From contig NZ_AXAZ01000022.1 of the NCBI RefSeq assembly GCF_000473065.1, positions 50,809 to 114,808 on the forward strand: a DNA stretch of 64,000 bases. Reading direction: 5' to 3'. The notes below the pieces were generated by a model. The model had not been told where the DNA came from. It searched no databases and saw nothing but the letters and a program-made list of their open reading frames with translations. Positions 45,097 through 54,065 of the stretch are shown here, in pieces. The translations under genes and the position numbers were made by a program. This DNA comes from Bradyrhizobium sp. WSM1743 (GTDB taxonomy: Bacteria > Pseudomonadota > Alphaproteobacteria > Rhizobiales > Xanthobacteraceae). The stretch's first letter is position 1; every line of letters starts with the position of its first letter.

Positions 45097-45213
45097 GTGT
45101 CCCGGACGCGCTGCAGCGTGCAACGCTGCTCCGCTGAGCCGGGACCCAGCGTGTCTCTCGAATGGGCCCGGCTCAGCGGCGCATCATTCCGTGCTGCGTT
45201 GCGTCCGGGGCAC
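45097..45213. repeat. Family G palindromic intergenic repeat, copy 1
   Basis: Opens GTGTCCCGGACGCGCTGCAG and closes GCTGCGTTGCGTCCGGGGCAC, with an inner CCGCTGAGCCGGGACCC / GGGCCCGGCTCAGCGG inverted pair. It lies between the two stator genes. A relative is at 57648. Confidence 0.82.
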
Positions 45214-45222
45214 AATACCGTC

Positions 45223-46239
45223 TCAACTCTTCTCGGGCTGGCGCGCGATTCGCTCCAAGAGGCGCCGGATCTCGCGATTCTGCTCGCCCTGGCCGTCGGC
45301 CCATTCGCGGATCATCTGCTGCTCGGTGCGCATGTGCGAGACCAGCGCCTGGATGGCTTCGGCAAGGCTCGCCATCGCCGCCGTGGTGCCGCGGCTGGCG
45401 CTGCCTTCCTCGAGCACGGAGCGCAGCCGCTCGAGCGTGGCCTGGAGCTCGCCGCTGGCGACGCCGCCGCCGCCGGACGCGGCCGCCACTTCGTCCTTGC
45501 CATACTCGCGCACGGTGGTGGCGAGCCAGTCTTCGAGGTCGGTGTAGAAGCGGTTCTGCGCCTGGCTCGATTGCAAATCGAGGAAGCCGAGGATCAGCGA
45601 GCCGGCAAGGCCGAACAGCGAGCTGGAGAACGAGATGCCCATGCCGCCGAGCGGGGCGGCGAGGCCCTCCTTCAGCGTGTCGAACAGGGAGCCGGCATCG
45701 CCGCCGACCTTGAGCCCGTCGATCACCTTGCCGACCGAGCCGACCGTCTCGATCAGGCCCCAGAAGGTGCCGAGCAGGCCGAGGAAGACCAAGAGGCCGG
45801 TCATGTAGCGCGAGATGTCGCGGGCTTCGTCCAGCCGGGTCGCGATCGAATCGAGCAGGTGCCGCATCGTGGTCTGGGTGATGGTCATCCGCCCAAAGCG
45901 CTCGCCGCCGAGGATCGCCGCCATCGGCGCCAGCAGCCTGGGGTGGCGGGCCGGGGCCAGGCCGGGATCGGCGATACGGAAATTGTTGACCCAGGAGACT
46001 TCGGGATAGAGCCGGATGACCTGGCGGAAGGCCAGCACGATGCCGATGAACAGCACTCCCCCGATCAGGGCATTGAGCCCGGGATTGGCGAAGAAGGCCT
46101 GGATGATCTGCTTGTAGAGCACCACGCCCACCAGCGTGCACAGCACCAGGAAGACCAGCATCCGCACCAGGAAGACACTGGGCGAGGACAGTTTGGTGTA
46201 CTCGATATCCATGGTGGAGCGGGAAATGCCAGACCGCAT
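45223..46239 (-). CDS. MotA/TolQ/ExbB-type proton channel protein
   Basis: A 338-residue inner-membrane protein with four helices: about residues 22-45 and 52-73, then 145-170 and 190-220. The conserved cores are GLLVFLGLLGTFWGLIETV and GISFSSSLFGLAGSLILGF, as in MotA/ExbB. A cytoplasmic loop lies between helices 2 and 3, and a C-terminal tail of about 100 residues includes a Gly-rich segment and a coiled coil. With the downstream MotB-like protein it should form an ion-driven stator. No flagellar or Tol genes are near. An internal ATG (MDIEYTK, 46212) is an alternative start. Confidence 0.87.
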   Translation of the reverse strand: MRSGISRSTMDIEYTKLSSPSVFLVRMLVFLVLCTLVGVVLYKQIIQAFFANPGLNALIGGVLFIGIVLAFRQVIRLYPEVSWVNNFRIADPGLAPARHPRLLAPMAAILGGERFGRMTITQTTMRHLLDSIATRLDEARDISRYMTGLLVFLGLLGTFWGLIETVGSVGKVIDGLKVGGDAGSLFDTLKEGLAAPLGGMGISFSSSLFGLAGSLILGFLDLQSSQAQNRFYTDLEDWLATTVREYGKDEVAAASGGGGVASGELQATLERLRSVLEEGSASRGTTAAMASLAEAIQALVSHMRTEQQMIREWADGQGEQNREIRRLLERIARQPEKS

Positions 46240-46413
46240 GCCGGTATCATCCGTTACGAAGCTTGATTGCGGCGCGCACTATGGCACAGCGCCAGCCCAA
46301 AAAAAGCGCCGGATGCGCCGATTTCGGGGACAGCTCGGGGAACCCGGGCCCGAAAGCGGCGCATTGATAAGCGGGTCTCTGCAGAAGTCCGCCATTCGGG
46401 GGGTCGCATCAGC
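46240..46413. other. Non-coding stretch upstream of the stator genes
   Basis: No convincing gene was seen. It should hold the promoter of the stator operon (minus strand). The short frames in it have no recognisable features. Confidence 0.5.
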
Positions 46414-46630
46414 GTGGTTTCCGCGATCATCGGGACTGCCGAATGTGTGCCGCTGCCGGACGTCGTGATCCGCACCGCGGTCCAGCGCCTGTGCTCCCGC
46501 AGGGCGACGCGCCTGTCCGCCAGATGTTTGAGCGGATGACCAACTGGCGCAAGCTGATGACGCGCGTGCCGTCATGGCTCGCGCCGGAGGGGCGGTCTTC
46601 ATGCAGGTCGTCACGCATCGGTCCGCCTCG
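46414..46630 (+). pseudogene. Remnant of a cyclopropane-fatty-acid-synthase-like methyltransferase
   Basis: Three short pieces in three frames resemble one family, the class I SAM methyltransferases of CFA-synthase type. Frame 1 begins near 46414: VVSAIIGTAECVPLPD, then VVIRTAVQRLCSR, like the N-terminus. A jump to another frame near 46515-46524 gives QMFERMTNWRKLMTRV, then PSWLAPEG, like the sequence after the SAM-binding core. A third frame gives VFMQVVTHRS near 46595-46627. The central part, with the SAM-binding motifs, is missing. It is therefore an internally deleted, frameshifted relic. Confidence 0.65.
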
Positions 46631-46908
46631 CAGCTGAATGGGCGTCAGCCGCTATCGCATGAAGACCGCCGAGTGATTGCGCTGTTCCGTCGCAGCACGC
46701 GGTGATGGAACCCCGACTCACAATCAAGTGACACGGCAAAAGTCTTCTGAACTCAACAGCATAATCTGTGTGACAATGAGCCGCCCGCGTCATGCGTTGC
46801 ATCGCAGCAGATGCATTCTATTTTGGCGGCATCAGTCGCGTGTAAAAGGCCCAGAACGGGCCTCGCGCGAGCATGATCAGTATCAACAACATCGGGGCAC
46901 CCCACTTC
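46631..46908. other. Non-coding stretch upstream of the RND efflux genes
   Basis: No credible coding region was found. It is expected to hold the promoter of the efflux operon. No convincing TetR-type operator or sigma-70 promoter is evident by eye. A start for the adaptor protein at 46873 is possible but less likely than 46909. Confidence 0.45.
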
Positions 46909-48102
46909 ATGTCAGGACTTCGCGCGCGATCGGCATGCGTTGCAATGATGCTCGCGGCCCTTGCGCCGCTGCTGGGTGCTTGCGACGAATCCAGCTCCGC
47001 CGTGTCCGCCGCCCAGCCGCCCGCCCCTGACGTCAGCATCGTCGTCGTCAAGCCGCAGTCCCGCGCCGTGGTGCGTGAGCTGCCGGGCCGCATCGCACCG
47101 ACGCGGGTCTCCGACGTGCGGCCGCGTGTGTCCGGCATCGTGGTCGAGCGTCTGTTCCGCCAGGGTAGCGAGGTGAAGGCGGGCGATCCGCTTTACCGCA
47201 TCGATCCGCGTCCGTTCGAGGTCGAGGTGATGGCCAACGAGGCCGCGCTTGCCAAGGCCGAAGCCGCTGCGATGCAGGCGCACCAGCAGGCACGCCGCAT
47301 CGCCGCGCTCACTAAGGATCGCGCCGCGCCGGAAGCCGAGAACGAGAAGGCCATCGCCGCCGAACGCCAGGCTCAGGCCGAGGTCGAGGGACGCAAGGCC
47401 GAGCTTGCGCGCGCAAAGCTCAATCTCGACTACGCTACCGTGCGCGCGCCGATCGACGGTGTGGTGGGTGCGGCGCTGGTCAGCGAGGGTGCGCTCGCCG
47501 TGCAGAACGAGACCAACCTCGCCACCATCCAGCAGCTCGATCCGATCTATGCCGATTTCACCCAGTCTGTGACCGAGCTCAACCAGCTCCGCCGTGCCTT
47601 CGAGACCGGCGACCTCGAGCGCATCGCCGCCGATGCCGCCAAGGTGCGCCTGGTGCTCGACGACAACACCATCTATTCGCTCGACGGCAAGCTGCTGTTC
47701 TCCGACGCCAAGGTCGACGCCCACACCGGGCAGGTGACGTTGCGCGGCGAGTTTCCCAATCCCAAGCGCGAACTGCTGCCCGGCATGTATGTGCGGGTCC
47801 GCATCGACCAGGGTCTCGATTCCGATGCGATCGCGGTGCCGCAGCAGGCGATCCAGCGCAACGGCGGCGGCGGCAGCGAGGTGTTCGTGGTCAAGGACGA
47901 CAACCACATCGCGGTGCAGCCGGTGCGCACCGGCTCGGTGCAGGATGGACTCTGGTTCATCACCGAAGGCCTGAAGGCCGGCGACAAGGTCGTGGTCGAA
48001 GGGTTCCAGAAGTTCGCGGCCGGCGACAAGGTCAAGCCGCAATCCTGGTCGGAAGCGGACGCAACCGCGGACAACCGGCACGCCCTTAAGCTCACGCGGT
48101 AA
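46909..48102 (+). CDS. RND efflux periplasmic adaptor lipoprotein (AcrA/MexA family)
   Basis: A 397-residue membrane-fusion protein linking an RND pump to an outer-membrane channel. A lipoprotein signal ends LLGAC, near residue 25. It has lipoyl-domain halves (GIVVERLFRQGSEVKAGDPLYRID in two parts), a coiled coil with alternating Ala, Glu and Lys, and YATVRAPIDGVVG. The beta-barrel part ends with GLKAGDKVVVEG. The ATG at 46909 is taken because it gives a normal lipoprotein signal. It is 6 bp upstream of the pump gene. Confidence 0.93.
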   Translation: MSGLRARSACVAMMLAALAPLLGACDESSSAVSAAQPPAPDVSIVVVKPQSRAVVRELPGRIAPTRVSDVRPRVSGIVVERLFRQGSEVKAGDPLYRIDPRPFEVEVMANEAALAKAEAAAMQAHQQARRIAALTKDRAAPEAENEKAIAAERQAQAEVEGRKAELARAKLNLDYATVRAPIDGVVGAALVSEGALAVQNETNLATIQQLDPIYADFTQSVTELNQLRRAFETGDLERIAADAAKVRLVLDDNTIYSLDGKLLFSDAKVDAHTGQVTLRGEFPNPKRELLPGMYVRVRIDQGLDSDAIAVPQQAIQRNGGGGSEVFVVKDDNHIAVQPVRTGSVQDGLWFITEGLKAGDKVVVEGFQKFAAGDKVKPQSWSEADATADNRHALKLTR

Positions 48103-48108
48103 CGCGCT

Positions 48109-51100
48109 ATGCCGAGCTTCTTCATCGACAGGCCGATCTTCGCCTGGGTGGTCGCGCTGTTCATCTGCTTGATCGGTGCGATCGCGGTGCCGCTGCTGCC
48201 GATCGCGCAATATCCGATCATCGCGCCGCCCTCGATCTCGGTCTCGACCAGCTATCCCGGCGCCTCGCCGGAAAACCTCTACAACAGCGTCACGCGGCTG
48301 ATCGAGGAGGAGCTCAACGGCGCCGCCAACATCCTCAACTTCGAATCGACCAGCGACTCGCTCGGCCAGGTCGAGATCATCGCCAATTTCCAGCCGGGCA
48401 CCGATACCAGCGCCGCCTCGGTCGAGGTGCAGAACCGCATCAAGCGCGTCGAGGCGCGCCTGCCGCGCGCGGTGATGCAACAGGGCATCCTGATCGAGGA
48501 AGCCTCCAGCGCGGTGCTGCAGATCATCACGCTGAACTCGACCGACGGCAGCCTGGATGAGGTCGGTCTCGGCGACTTCATGATCCGCAACGTGCTCGGC
48601 GAGATCCGCCGCATTCCCGGCGTCGGCCGCGCCACGCTGTATTCGACCGAGCGCTCCCTTCGCGTCTGGGTCGATCCGGCCAAGCTCGTCGGCTATGGGC
48701 TGACTGCCGACGACATCAACAAGGCGATTGCCGCGCAGAACGCGCAGGTCGCCTCGGGCAGCATCGGTGCGGAGCCGTCGACGTCGAGCCAACGCACCTC
48801 CGCGCTGGTGCTGGTCAAGGGTCAGCTCTCCTCCCCGGAGGAGTTCGGCGCCATTATCCTGCGCGCCAATGCCGACGGCTCGACCGTGCGCCTGCGCGAC
48901 GTCGCGCGCATCGAGGTCGGCGGCCTGAGCTACCAGTTCAACACCCGCCTCAACGGCAAGCCGACCGCAGGCCTGTCGGTGCTGATGTCGCCGACCGGCA
49001 ACGCGCTGGCGACCGCGAGCGCGGTCGAAGCCAAGATGAAGGAGCTGTCGCGCTTCTTCCCCGCCAACATCACCTACGAAATCCCCTACAACATCACGCC
49101 CGTGGTCGAGGCTTCGATCAAGAAGGTGCTGTCGACGCTGGTCGAGGCCGTGGTGCTGGTGTTCGTGGTGATGTTCCTGTTCCTGCAAAACATCCGCTAC
49201 ACCATCATTCCGACCATCGTGGTGCCGGTGGCGCTGTTAGGGGCCTGTTCCACGCTGCTGCTCGCCGGCTACTCCATCAACATGCTCTCGATGTTCGGCA
49301 TGGTGCTCGCGGTCGGCATCCTCGTCGACGACGCCATCGTCGTGGTCGAGAACGTCGAGCGCATCATGGCCGAGGAAGGTCTCTCGCCGAAGGAAGCGAC
49401 GCGGAAAGCCATGTCGCAGATCACCGGCGCCATCATCGGCATCACCTTGGTGTTGATGGCGGTGTTCGTGCCGATGGCGTTCTTCCCGGGCTCGGTCGGC
49501 ATCATCTACCGCCAGTTCTCCGTCACCATGGTCGCGGCGATCGGCTTCTCCGCATTCCTGGCGCTGTCGCTGACGCCGGCGCTGTGCGCGACCCTGCTCA
49601 AGCCCGTCGCGGCGGGCCACGGTCATGCCAGGCGCGGCGTGTTCGGCTGGTTCAACCGCATGCTCGAAGGCGGCAAGGAGCGCTATTCCCGCACCGTCGG
49701 CTTTTCGCTGAAGCGCACCGGCCGCTTGATGCTGGTCTATGCCGCGCTGCTGGTCGGCCTGTCCTGGGCCTTCGTCAATTTGCCCGGCGGCTTCCTGCCG
49801 GTCGACGATCAGGGCTTCGTCACCACCGACGTGCAGACGCCGTCGGATTCGTCCTATCCCCGCACCGAGGCCGTGATCGAGAAGGTCGAGAAATATCTCG
49901 CCGAGCGACCGGGCGTGAAGGACGTCACCTTCCTCACCGGCTTCAGTTTCTCCGGCCAGGGCATGAACACCGCGCAGGCGTTCATCACGCTGAAGGACTG
50001 GTCGGAGCGCGGGTCGAAGGATTCCGCCTCGGCGATCGTCAACGACATCAACCGCGACCTCTCCTCGATCCGCGATGCCAAGATCTCCGCGCTGCAGCCG
50101 CCGCCGATCGACAATCTCGGCAACTCCTCCGGTTTCTCGTTCCGTCTCCAGGACCGCGGCCAGAAGGGCTATCAGCAATTGATGCGCGCCGCCGACCAGC
50201 TGATCGCGGAGGCCAATGCGAGCCCCGTGCTGCAGAAGGTCTATATCGAAGGCCTGCCCGAGGCCGGCGTGGTCAATCTCGTGATCGATCGCGAGAAGGC
50301 CGGCGCCTTCGGCGTCACCTTCGAGGACATCAACAACACGATCTCGACCAATCTCGGCTCGAACTACATCAACGACTTCCCCAACCGCGGCCGCATGCAG
50401 CGCGTCGTGGTGCAGGCGGATGCCCGCGACCGCATGCGGACCGAGGACATCCTCAATTACAACGTCAAGAACAGCCGCGGCCAGCTGGTGCCGTTCTCGT
50501 CCTTCGCCACGGTGGAATGGGCGCGCGGGCCGACGCAGATCGCCGGCTTCAACTATTATCCGGCGGTGCGCATCTCCGGTGAAGCGAAGCCCGGTTTCAC
50601 CTCGGGCGATGCGATCGCCGAGATGGAGCGGCTCGCCGACAGATTGCCGCGCGGCTTCGGCTATGAATGGACCGGACAGTCGCTCCAAGAGAAGCTGTCG
50701 GGCTCGCAGGCGCCGTTCCTGCTGGCGCTGTCGGTGTTCGTGGTGTTCCTGTGCCTCGCCGCGCTGTACGAAAGCTGGACGATTCCGCTGGCGGTGCTGC
50801 TCACCGTGCCGCTGGGTATCGTCGGCGCGGTCGCCGCAGCGACGCTGCGGAGCCTGCCCAACGACGTCTATTTCACCGTCGGCCTGATCACGATCATCGG
50901 CCTTGCGGCAAAGGACGCGATCCTGATCATCGAGTTCGCGAAGGACTTGCGGAAAGAAGGCAAGCCATTGGTCGAAGCCACCATCGAAGCCTGCCGCCTG
51001 CGCTTCCGCCCGATCCTGATGACCGGCCTCGCCTTCATCTGCGGCGTGCTGCCGATGGCGATTGCGCATGGCGCCGGCGGCGCCAGCCAGCAGGCGCTCG

Positions 51101-51267
51101 GCAGCGTCGTGATGGGCGGCATGATCGCGGTGGTGATCCTGGCGCTGTTGATGGTGCCCGTGTTCTTCGTCTCGGTGCAGCGCGTGCTGGGCGGGGATCG
51201 CGAGCCGGCGCCGGCGAGGGAAGGCGAGGCGTACGGACCGCCGGCGCGGGCGCACACAGGCCACTGA
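48109..51267 (+). CDS. RND multidrug efflux permease (AcrB family)
   Basis: A 1052-residue inner-membrane pump of the HAE1 type with 12 helices and two large periplasmic loops. MPSFFIDRPIFAWVVALFI is the usual start. The proton relay Asp pair lies in GILVDDAIVVVEN, and the lysine partner in the GLAAKDAILIIEFAK segment. Substrates are probably lipophilic drugs or plant compounds. No outer-membrane factor gene or adjacent regulator is present, so it must use a TolC-like channel encoded elsewhere. Confidence 0.95.
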   Translation: MPSFFIDRPIFAWVVALFICLIGAIAVPLLPIAQYPIIAPPSISVSTSYPGASPENLYNSVTRLIEEELNGAANILNFESTSDSLGQVEIIANFQPGTDTSAASVEVQNRIKRVEARLPRAVMQQGILIEEASSAVLQIITLNSTDGSLDEVGLGDFMIRNVLGEIRRIPGVGRATLYSTERSLRVWVDPAKLVGYGLTADDINKAIAAQNAQVASGSIGAEPSTSSQRTSALVLVKGQLSSPEEFGAIILRANADGSTVRLRDVARIEVGGLSYQFNTRLNGKPTAGLSVLMSPTGNALATASAVEAKMKELSRFFPANITYEIPYNITPVVEASIKKVLSTLVEAVVLVFVVMFLFLQNIRYTIIPTIVVPVALLGACSTLLLAGYSINMLSMFGMVLAVGILVDDAIVVVENVERIMAEEGLSPKEATRKAMSQITGAIIGITLVLMAVFVPMAFFPGSVGIIYRQFSVTMVAAIGFSAFLALSLTPALCATLLKPVAAGHGHARRGVFGWFNRMLEGGKERYSRTVGFSLKRTGRLMLVYAALLVGLSWAFVNLPGGFLPVDDQGFVTTDVQTPSDSSYPRTEAVIEKVEKYLAERPGVKDVTFLTGFSFSGQGMNTAQAFITLKDWSERGSKDSASAIVNDINRDLSSIRDAKISALQPPPIDNLGNSSGFSFRLQDRGQKGYQQLMRAADQLIAEANASPVLQKVYIEGLPEAGVVNLVIDREKAGAFGVTFEDINNTISTNLGSNYINDFPNRGRMQRVVVQADARDRMRTEDILNYNVKNSRGQLVPFSSFATVEWARGPTQIAGFNYYPAVRISGEAKPGFTSGDAIAEMERLADRLPRGFGYEWTGQSLQEKLSGSQAPFLLALSVFVVFLCLAALYESWTIPLAVLLTVPLGIVGAVAAATLRSLPNDVYFTVGLITIIGLAAKDAILIIEFAKDLRKEGKPLVEATIEACRLRFRPILMTGLAFICGVLPMAIAHGAGGASQQALGSVVMGGMIAVVILALLMVPVFFVSVQRVLGGDREPAPAREGEAYGPPARAHTGH

Positions 51268-51278
51268 GGCATCCGTCC

Positions 51279-51382
51279 GTCATTCCGGGGCGCGCGCAGC
51301 GCGAGCCCGGAATCCATCGGGCCGTAATCACAGTCGATGAATGGATTCCGGGCCCGCGCCAAGTGGCGCGTCCCGGAATGAC
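51279..51382. repeat. Family B palindromic intergenic repeat, copy 5
   Basis: Opens GTCATTCCGGGGCGCGCGCAGC and closes GCGCGTCCCGGAATGAC, with an inner GAATCCAT / ATGGATTC pair. It lies between the convergent RND pump and IMPase-family genes. Confidence 0.82.
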
Positions 51383-51410
51383 AGCGGAATGTGGAGCGCG
51401 AGTTTCCGTC

Positions 51411-52202
51411 TTACGCCGCCTTCCTTAGAATCTTCACCAATTCCCCGTGCACGAACTCATTGCCGCACACGACGTGCCCCGTCACAAGCGCATCGCCCGG
51501 CGTGTCGATGTCGCTCACGGTCCCGCCGGCTTCCTTGACCATGATCTGCCCGGCCGCGATGTCCCAGGGCGACAGATTCCGCTCCCAATAGCCGTCGAGG
51601 CGGCCGGCGGCGACGAAGGCGAGGTCGAGGGCGGCGGCGCCGAAGCGGCGGAGTCCCGCGACGCGGTTCTGGATCGCGGTCATCTCGCGGCGGAATTCCT
51701 CATGGTCGCCGCGGCCGATATGGGGCAGGCCGCAGGCCACTACGCATTCATTGAGCTGGCGGCGGCCGGCGACGCGCAAGCGCTGGTCGTTGAGGAAGGC
51801 GCCCTTGCCGCGCTCGGCGATGTAGAGCTCGTCATTGGCGGGGTTGTAGATCACGCCGGCGATCACGGTGCCCTCGCGCGCGAGACCGATCGAGATCGCG
51901 AATTGCGGGATGCCGTGCAGGAAGTTCGTGGTGCCGTCCAAGGGATCGACGATCCAGGTGTGGCTCTTGTCAGTGCCCTCGCGCGTGCCGCCTTCTTCGC
52001 CGATGAAGCCATAGCCGGGGCGGGCCTTGGCGAGATCCTGATAGAGGATCTCCTCGGCGCGCTTGTCGGCGAGCGAGACGAAATTGGCCGGCCCCTTCAG
52101 CGAGACCTGGAGATGCTCGATCTCGCCGAGATCGCGCTTGAGGCTGCGGCCGGCGCGGCGCGCGGCTTTGACCATGACGTTGATAGTGGCGGAGTACAGC
52201 AT
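51411..52202 (-). CDS. inositol monophosphatase family protein
   Basis: A 263-residue Mg-dependent sugar phosphatase (SuhB-like). The metal-binding segments are FIGEEGG, WIVDPLDGTTNFLHG (Asp-x-Leu-Asp-Gly-Thr) and the C-terminal WDIAAG. It may act on inositol-1-phosphate or on other phosphates such as fructose-1,6-bisphosphate; family resemblance does not decide. The start MLYSATINVMVKAAR is the family's normal N-terminus. Last gene of the leftward carbon-metabolism cluster, 85 bp after the Sel1 gene. Confidence 0.92.
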   Translation of the reverse strand: MLYSATINVMVKAARRAGRSLKRDLGEIEHLQVSLKGPANFVSLADKRAEEILYQDLAKARPGYGFIGEEGGTREGTDKSHTWIVDPLDGTTNFLHGIPQFAISIGLAREGTVIAGVIYNPANDELYIAERGKGAFLNDQRLRVAGRRQLNECVVACGLPHIGRGDHEEFRREMTAIQNRVAGLRRFGAAALDLAFVAAGRLDGYWERNLSPWDIAAGQIMVKEAGGTVSDIDTPGDALVTGHVVCGNEFVHGELVKILRKAA

Positions 52203-52287
52203 GAGCTTTCGGTCTTGATCGGGGGAAGCGGCGCGGAACCGCGCCTGTTTGAGGGATGGGGTGCCCTGCGAGGACGCCAAGGTCAAG

Positions 52288-53364
52288 TCATTTGGTCCCG
52301 AGCCACTTCCTGGCGGCGGCCTCGGCTTTGGAGCGGTCCTCGGCCGGCAGTTCGGAGAACTGCTTGTCGAGCTCAGGGTCGCCCTTGCCGGTCGTTTTGG
52401 CCACCAGGTGCCATTTGAAACCCTCGACCTTGTCCATGGATGTGCCCACGCCGTTGATCAGCACCCATGCCAGCCGGTTCTGCGCGATCGCACTGCCCTG
52501 GCGGGACGCCTTGCGGAGCAACGCGACGGCCGCCGGCTGGTTCTTCGGCGTGCCGGTGCCATTGAACATCGCGATCGCATATTCGACCTCGGCATCGACA
52601 TTGTCGGCGAGCGAGGCTGCCTGGAGCAGCCGCACCGCGCGTTCCGGGTCCTTCGGCACGCCGGTGCCTTCCTTGTAGAAGGTCGCGAGTGCGTATTGTG
52701 CCTCGGGCAGGCCGGCATCGGCGGCCTGGCGCAGCAGCTCCGCTGAACGCCTGACGTCCTGCGGCAGCGTCTGGCCGTCCAGATAGAGCAAGGCGAGGTT
52801 ATAGGCCGCCTTGGGCTCGCCGAGCTTGGCGGCGGAGGCCATCAGCTTGACCGCCTCGTTCTTGTCGACCGGGCCGCCGCGACCCGAAATGCGCAGCATG
52901 GCGAGTGCGAACATCGCCTCGCGGTCGCCGGCATCTGCCGCGCGCTTGTACCATTCGGCTGCCTTGGCGTAGTCGCGGCGGATGCCCATGGCGTTGGAAT
53001 AGAGCTCGCCGAGCATGGTCATCGCCTTGGGATCGCCGGCTTGTGCGCGGGCGGTGGCGAGCTCGAACGCGGTCTTGTACTGGCCGCGCTGATAGGCGCC
53101 GAACACCAGATCCACATTGGGATCGTCGGTCGGCGGCGCGGGAATCACGGTCGCGGCCGGCTTGGGCGAGGGGGACGGCTTGGGAGAGGCCGACGGTTTC
53201 GGCGCGGGTGCGGTCTCCTTCTTCTTGGTGATCGCGTGCGGTTTGGCTTTCTGTTTTTCGGCGGGTGCGCTCGGCGTTGTGGCCGGCGGGGTGATCTGGA
53301 GCTGCGCGGCCGCGGGCGCCGTGAGCAGCAGCGCGGCCAGCATGGTGATGCAGGGGAGCTTCAT
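52288..53364 (-). CDS. exported Sel1/tetratricopeptide-repeat protein
   Basis: A 358-residue secreted protein. A signal peptide ends near APAAAQ at residue 20, followed by a Pro- and Lys-rich linker. About six Sel1-type repeats of some 36 residues (recurring G-x-AxxxLAxxYxxGxGVPKD pattern) make up the rest. Such repeats are protein-interaction scaffolds. The start ATG at 53364 gives the signal peptide directly. It lies only 8 bp after the ThiE-like gene. Confidence 0.87.
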   Translation of the reverse strand: MKLPCITMLAALLLTAPAAAQLQITPPATTPSAPAEKQKAKPHAITKKKETAPAPKPSASPKPSPSPKPAATVIPAPPTDDPNVDLVFGAYQRGQYKTAFELATARAQAGDPKAMTMLGELYSNAMGIRRDYAKAAEWYKRAADAGDREAMFALAMLRISGRGGPVDKNEAVKLMASAAKLGEPKAAYNLALLYLDGQTLPQDVRRSAELLRQAADAGLPEAQYALATFYKEGTGVPKDPERAVRLLQAASLADNVDAEVEYAIAMFNGTGTPKNQPAAVALLRKASRQGSAIAQNRLAWVLINGVGTSMDKVEGFKWHLVAKTTGKGDPELDKQFSELPAEDRSKAEAAARKWLGTK

Positions 53365-53372
53365 GTCGGGCG

Positions 53373-54062
53373 CTAGCCGTGCTCCTGGCGAGCAGGATTT
53401 TGGCCGGCCGGCGCCGTCGCATGGGCCTTCTTGATCGCAGCATCGACTTCGATCAGCGCGGCCTTGGGCCCGCGGGGATCGGCCCAGATGAAGTCGCCGA
53501 CCAGCACGAAATCGGCGCCGCTGGCGGCGAAATCGTAGGCCTCTTCCAGCGAGGTCGCAAAGCCGACGCAGGGCGGCTCGAACAGCTCGGCCCACCAGTC
53601 CAGCCGCTCGGCGATGGCCTGGGATGACGGGCGCTGGCCTTTCGCATCGGGCTCGCCGAACAGCACGTAGTCGGCGCCCATCTCGCCCGCGCTCATGGAA
53701 TCGTGGCGCGTGGCAAGCCCGCCGACGCCGGCGATGCGATCGGGCTTGAGCGAGGGCATCGCCTCCTCCAGGGCGGCGATCCCGGAGAGATGCGCACCAT
53801 CGGCGCCGCCGCGCGCGACGATTTCAGGATGGCTATCGACGAGAAGTGCTGCGCCTGCCTTCTGCACCGGCGGCGCCACCGCCTTGATGCGCGAGATCAT
53901 GCTGCGCTGATCGGTCTCCTTGAGCCGCAGCAGCACGGCGGCGACATCGGCGGAGGCGAGCAGGCCCGGCAGCTCGGCGACCAGCGTCGCGGGATCATCG
54001 ACCACAGGCATCGCGAGGTAGAGACGCGGCGCCGGGCGCGGCGGAGGCGGTTTGTTCGACAA
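53373..54062 (-). CDS. thiamine phosphate synthase-like (ThiE-like) protein, divergent
   Basis: A 229-residue TIM-barrel protein related to ThiE, with GADGAHLSG and GADYVLFGEP marking the barrel. Canonical ThiE active-site residues are altered. The usual NDR segment after the third strand reads VDSHPEI, the Gln-Leu-Arg-Glu-Lys segment reads LLRLKE, and the Thr-x-Thr-Lys phosphate loop near the GP motif reads DAKGQRPS. It may not make thiamine phosphate. It overlaps no gene but is 3 bp after the class I aldolase and 8 bp before the Sel1 gene, so it is in the same operon. Confidence 0.75.
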   Translation of the reverse strand: MSNKPPPPRPAPRLYLAMPVVDDPATLVAELPGLLASADVAAVLLRLKETDQRSMISRIKAVAPPVQKAGAALLVDSHPEIVARGGADGAHLSGIAALEEAMPSLKPDRIAGVGGLATRHDSMSAGEMGADYVLFGEPDAKGQRPSSQAIAERLDWWAELFEPPCVGFATSLEEAYDFAASGADFVLVGDFIWADPRGPKAALIEVDAAIKKAHATAPAGQNPARQEHG

Positions 54063-54065
54063 GAT

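Noticed and set aside
43603..46239. Zorya phage-defence system
   Set aside because: The stator pair looks like ZorAB only in general form. No ZorC/ZorD or ZorE helicase or nuclease genes follow, and the neighbourhood is core chromosome.
46912..49188. Open frame of 758 codons opposite the RND efflux genes
   Set aside because: Same reason: the plus strand encodes clear AcrA and AcrB proteins and the minus-strand peptide has no recognisable family.
49237..51264. Open frame of 675 codons opposite the AcrB-type gene
   Set aside because: Shadow frame; composition bias only.
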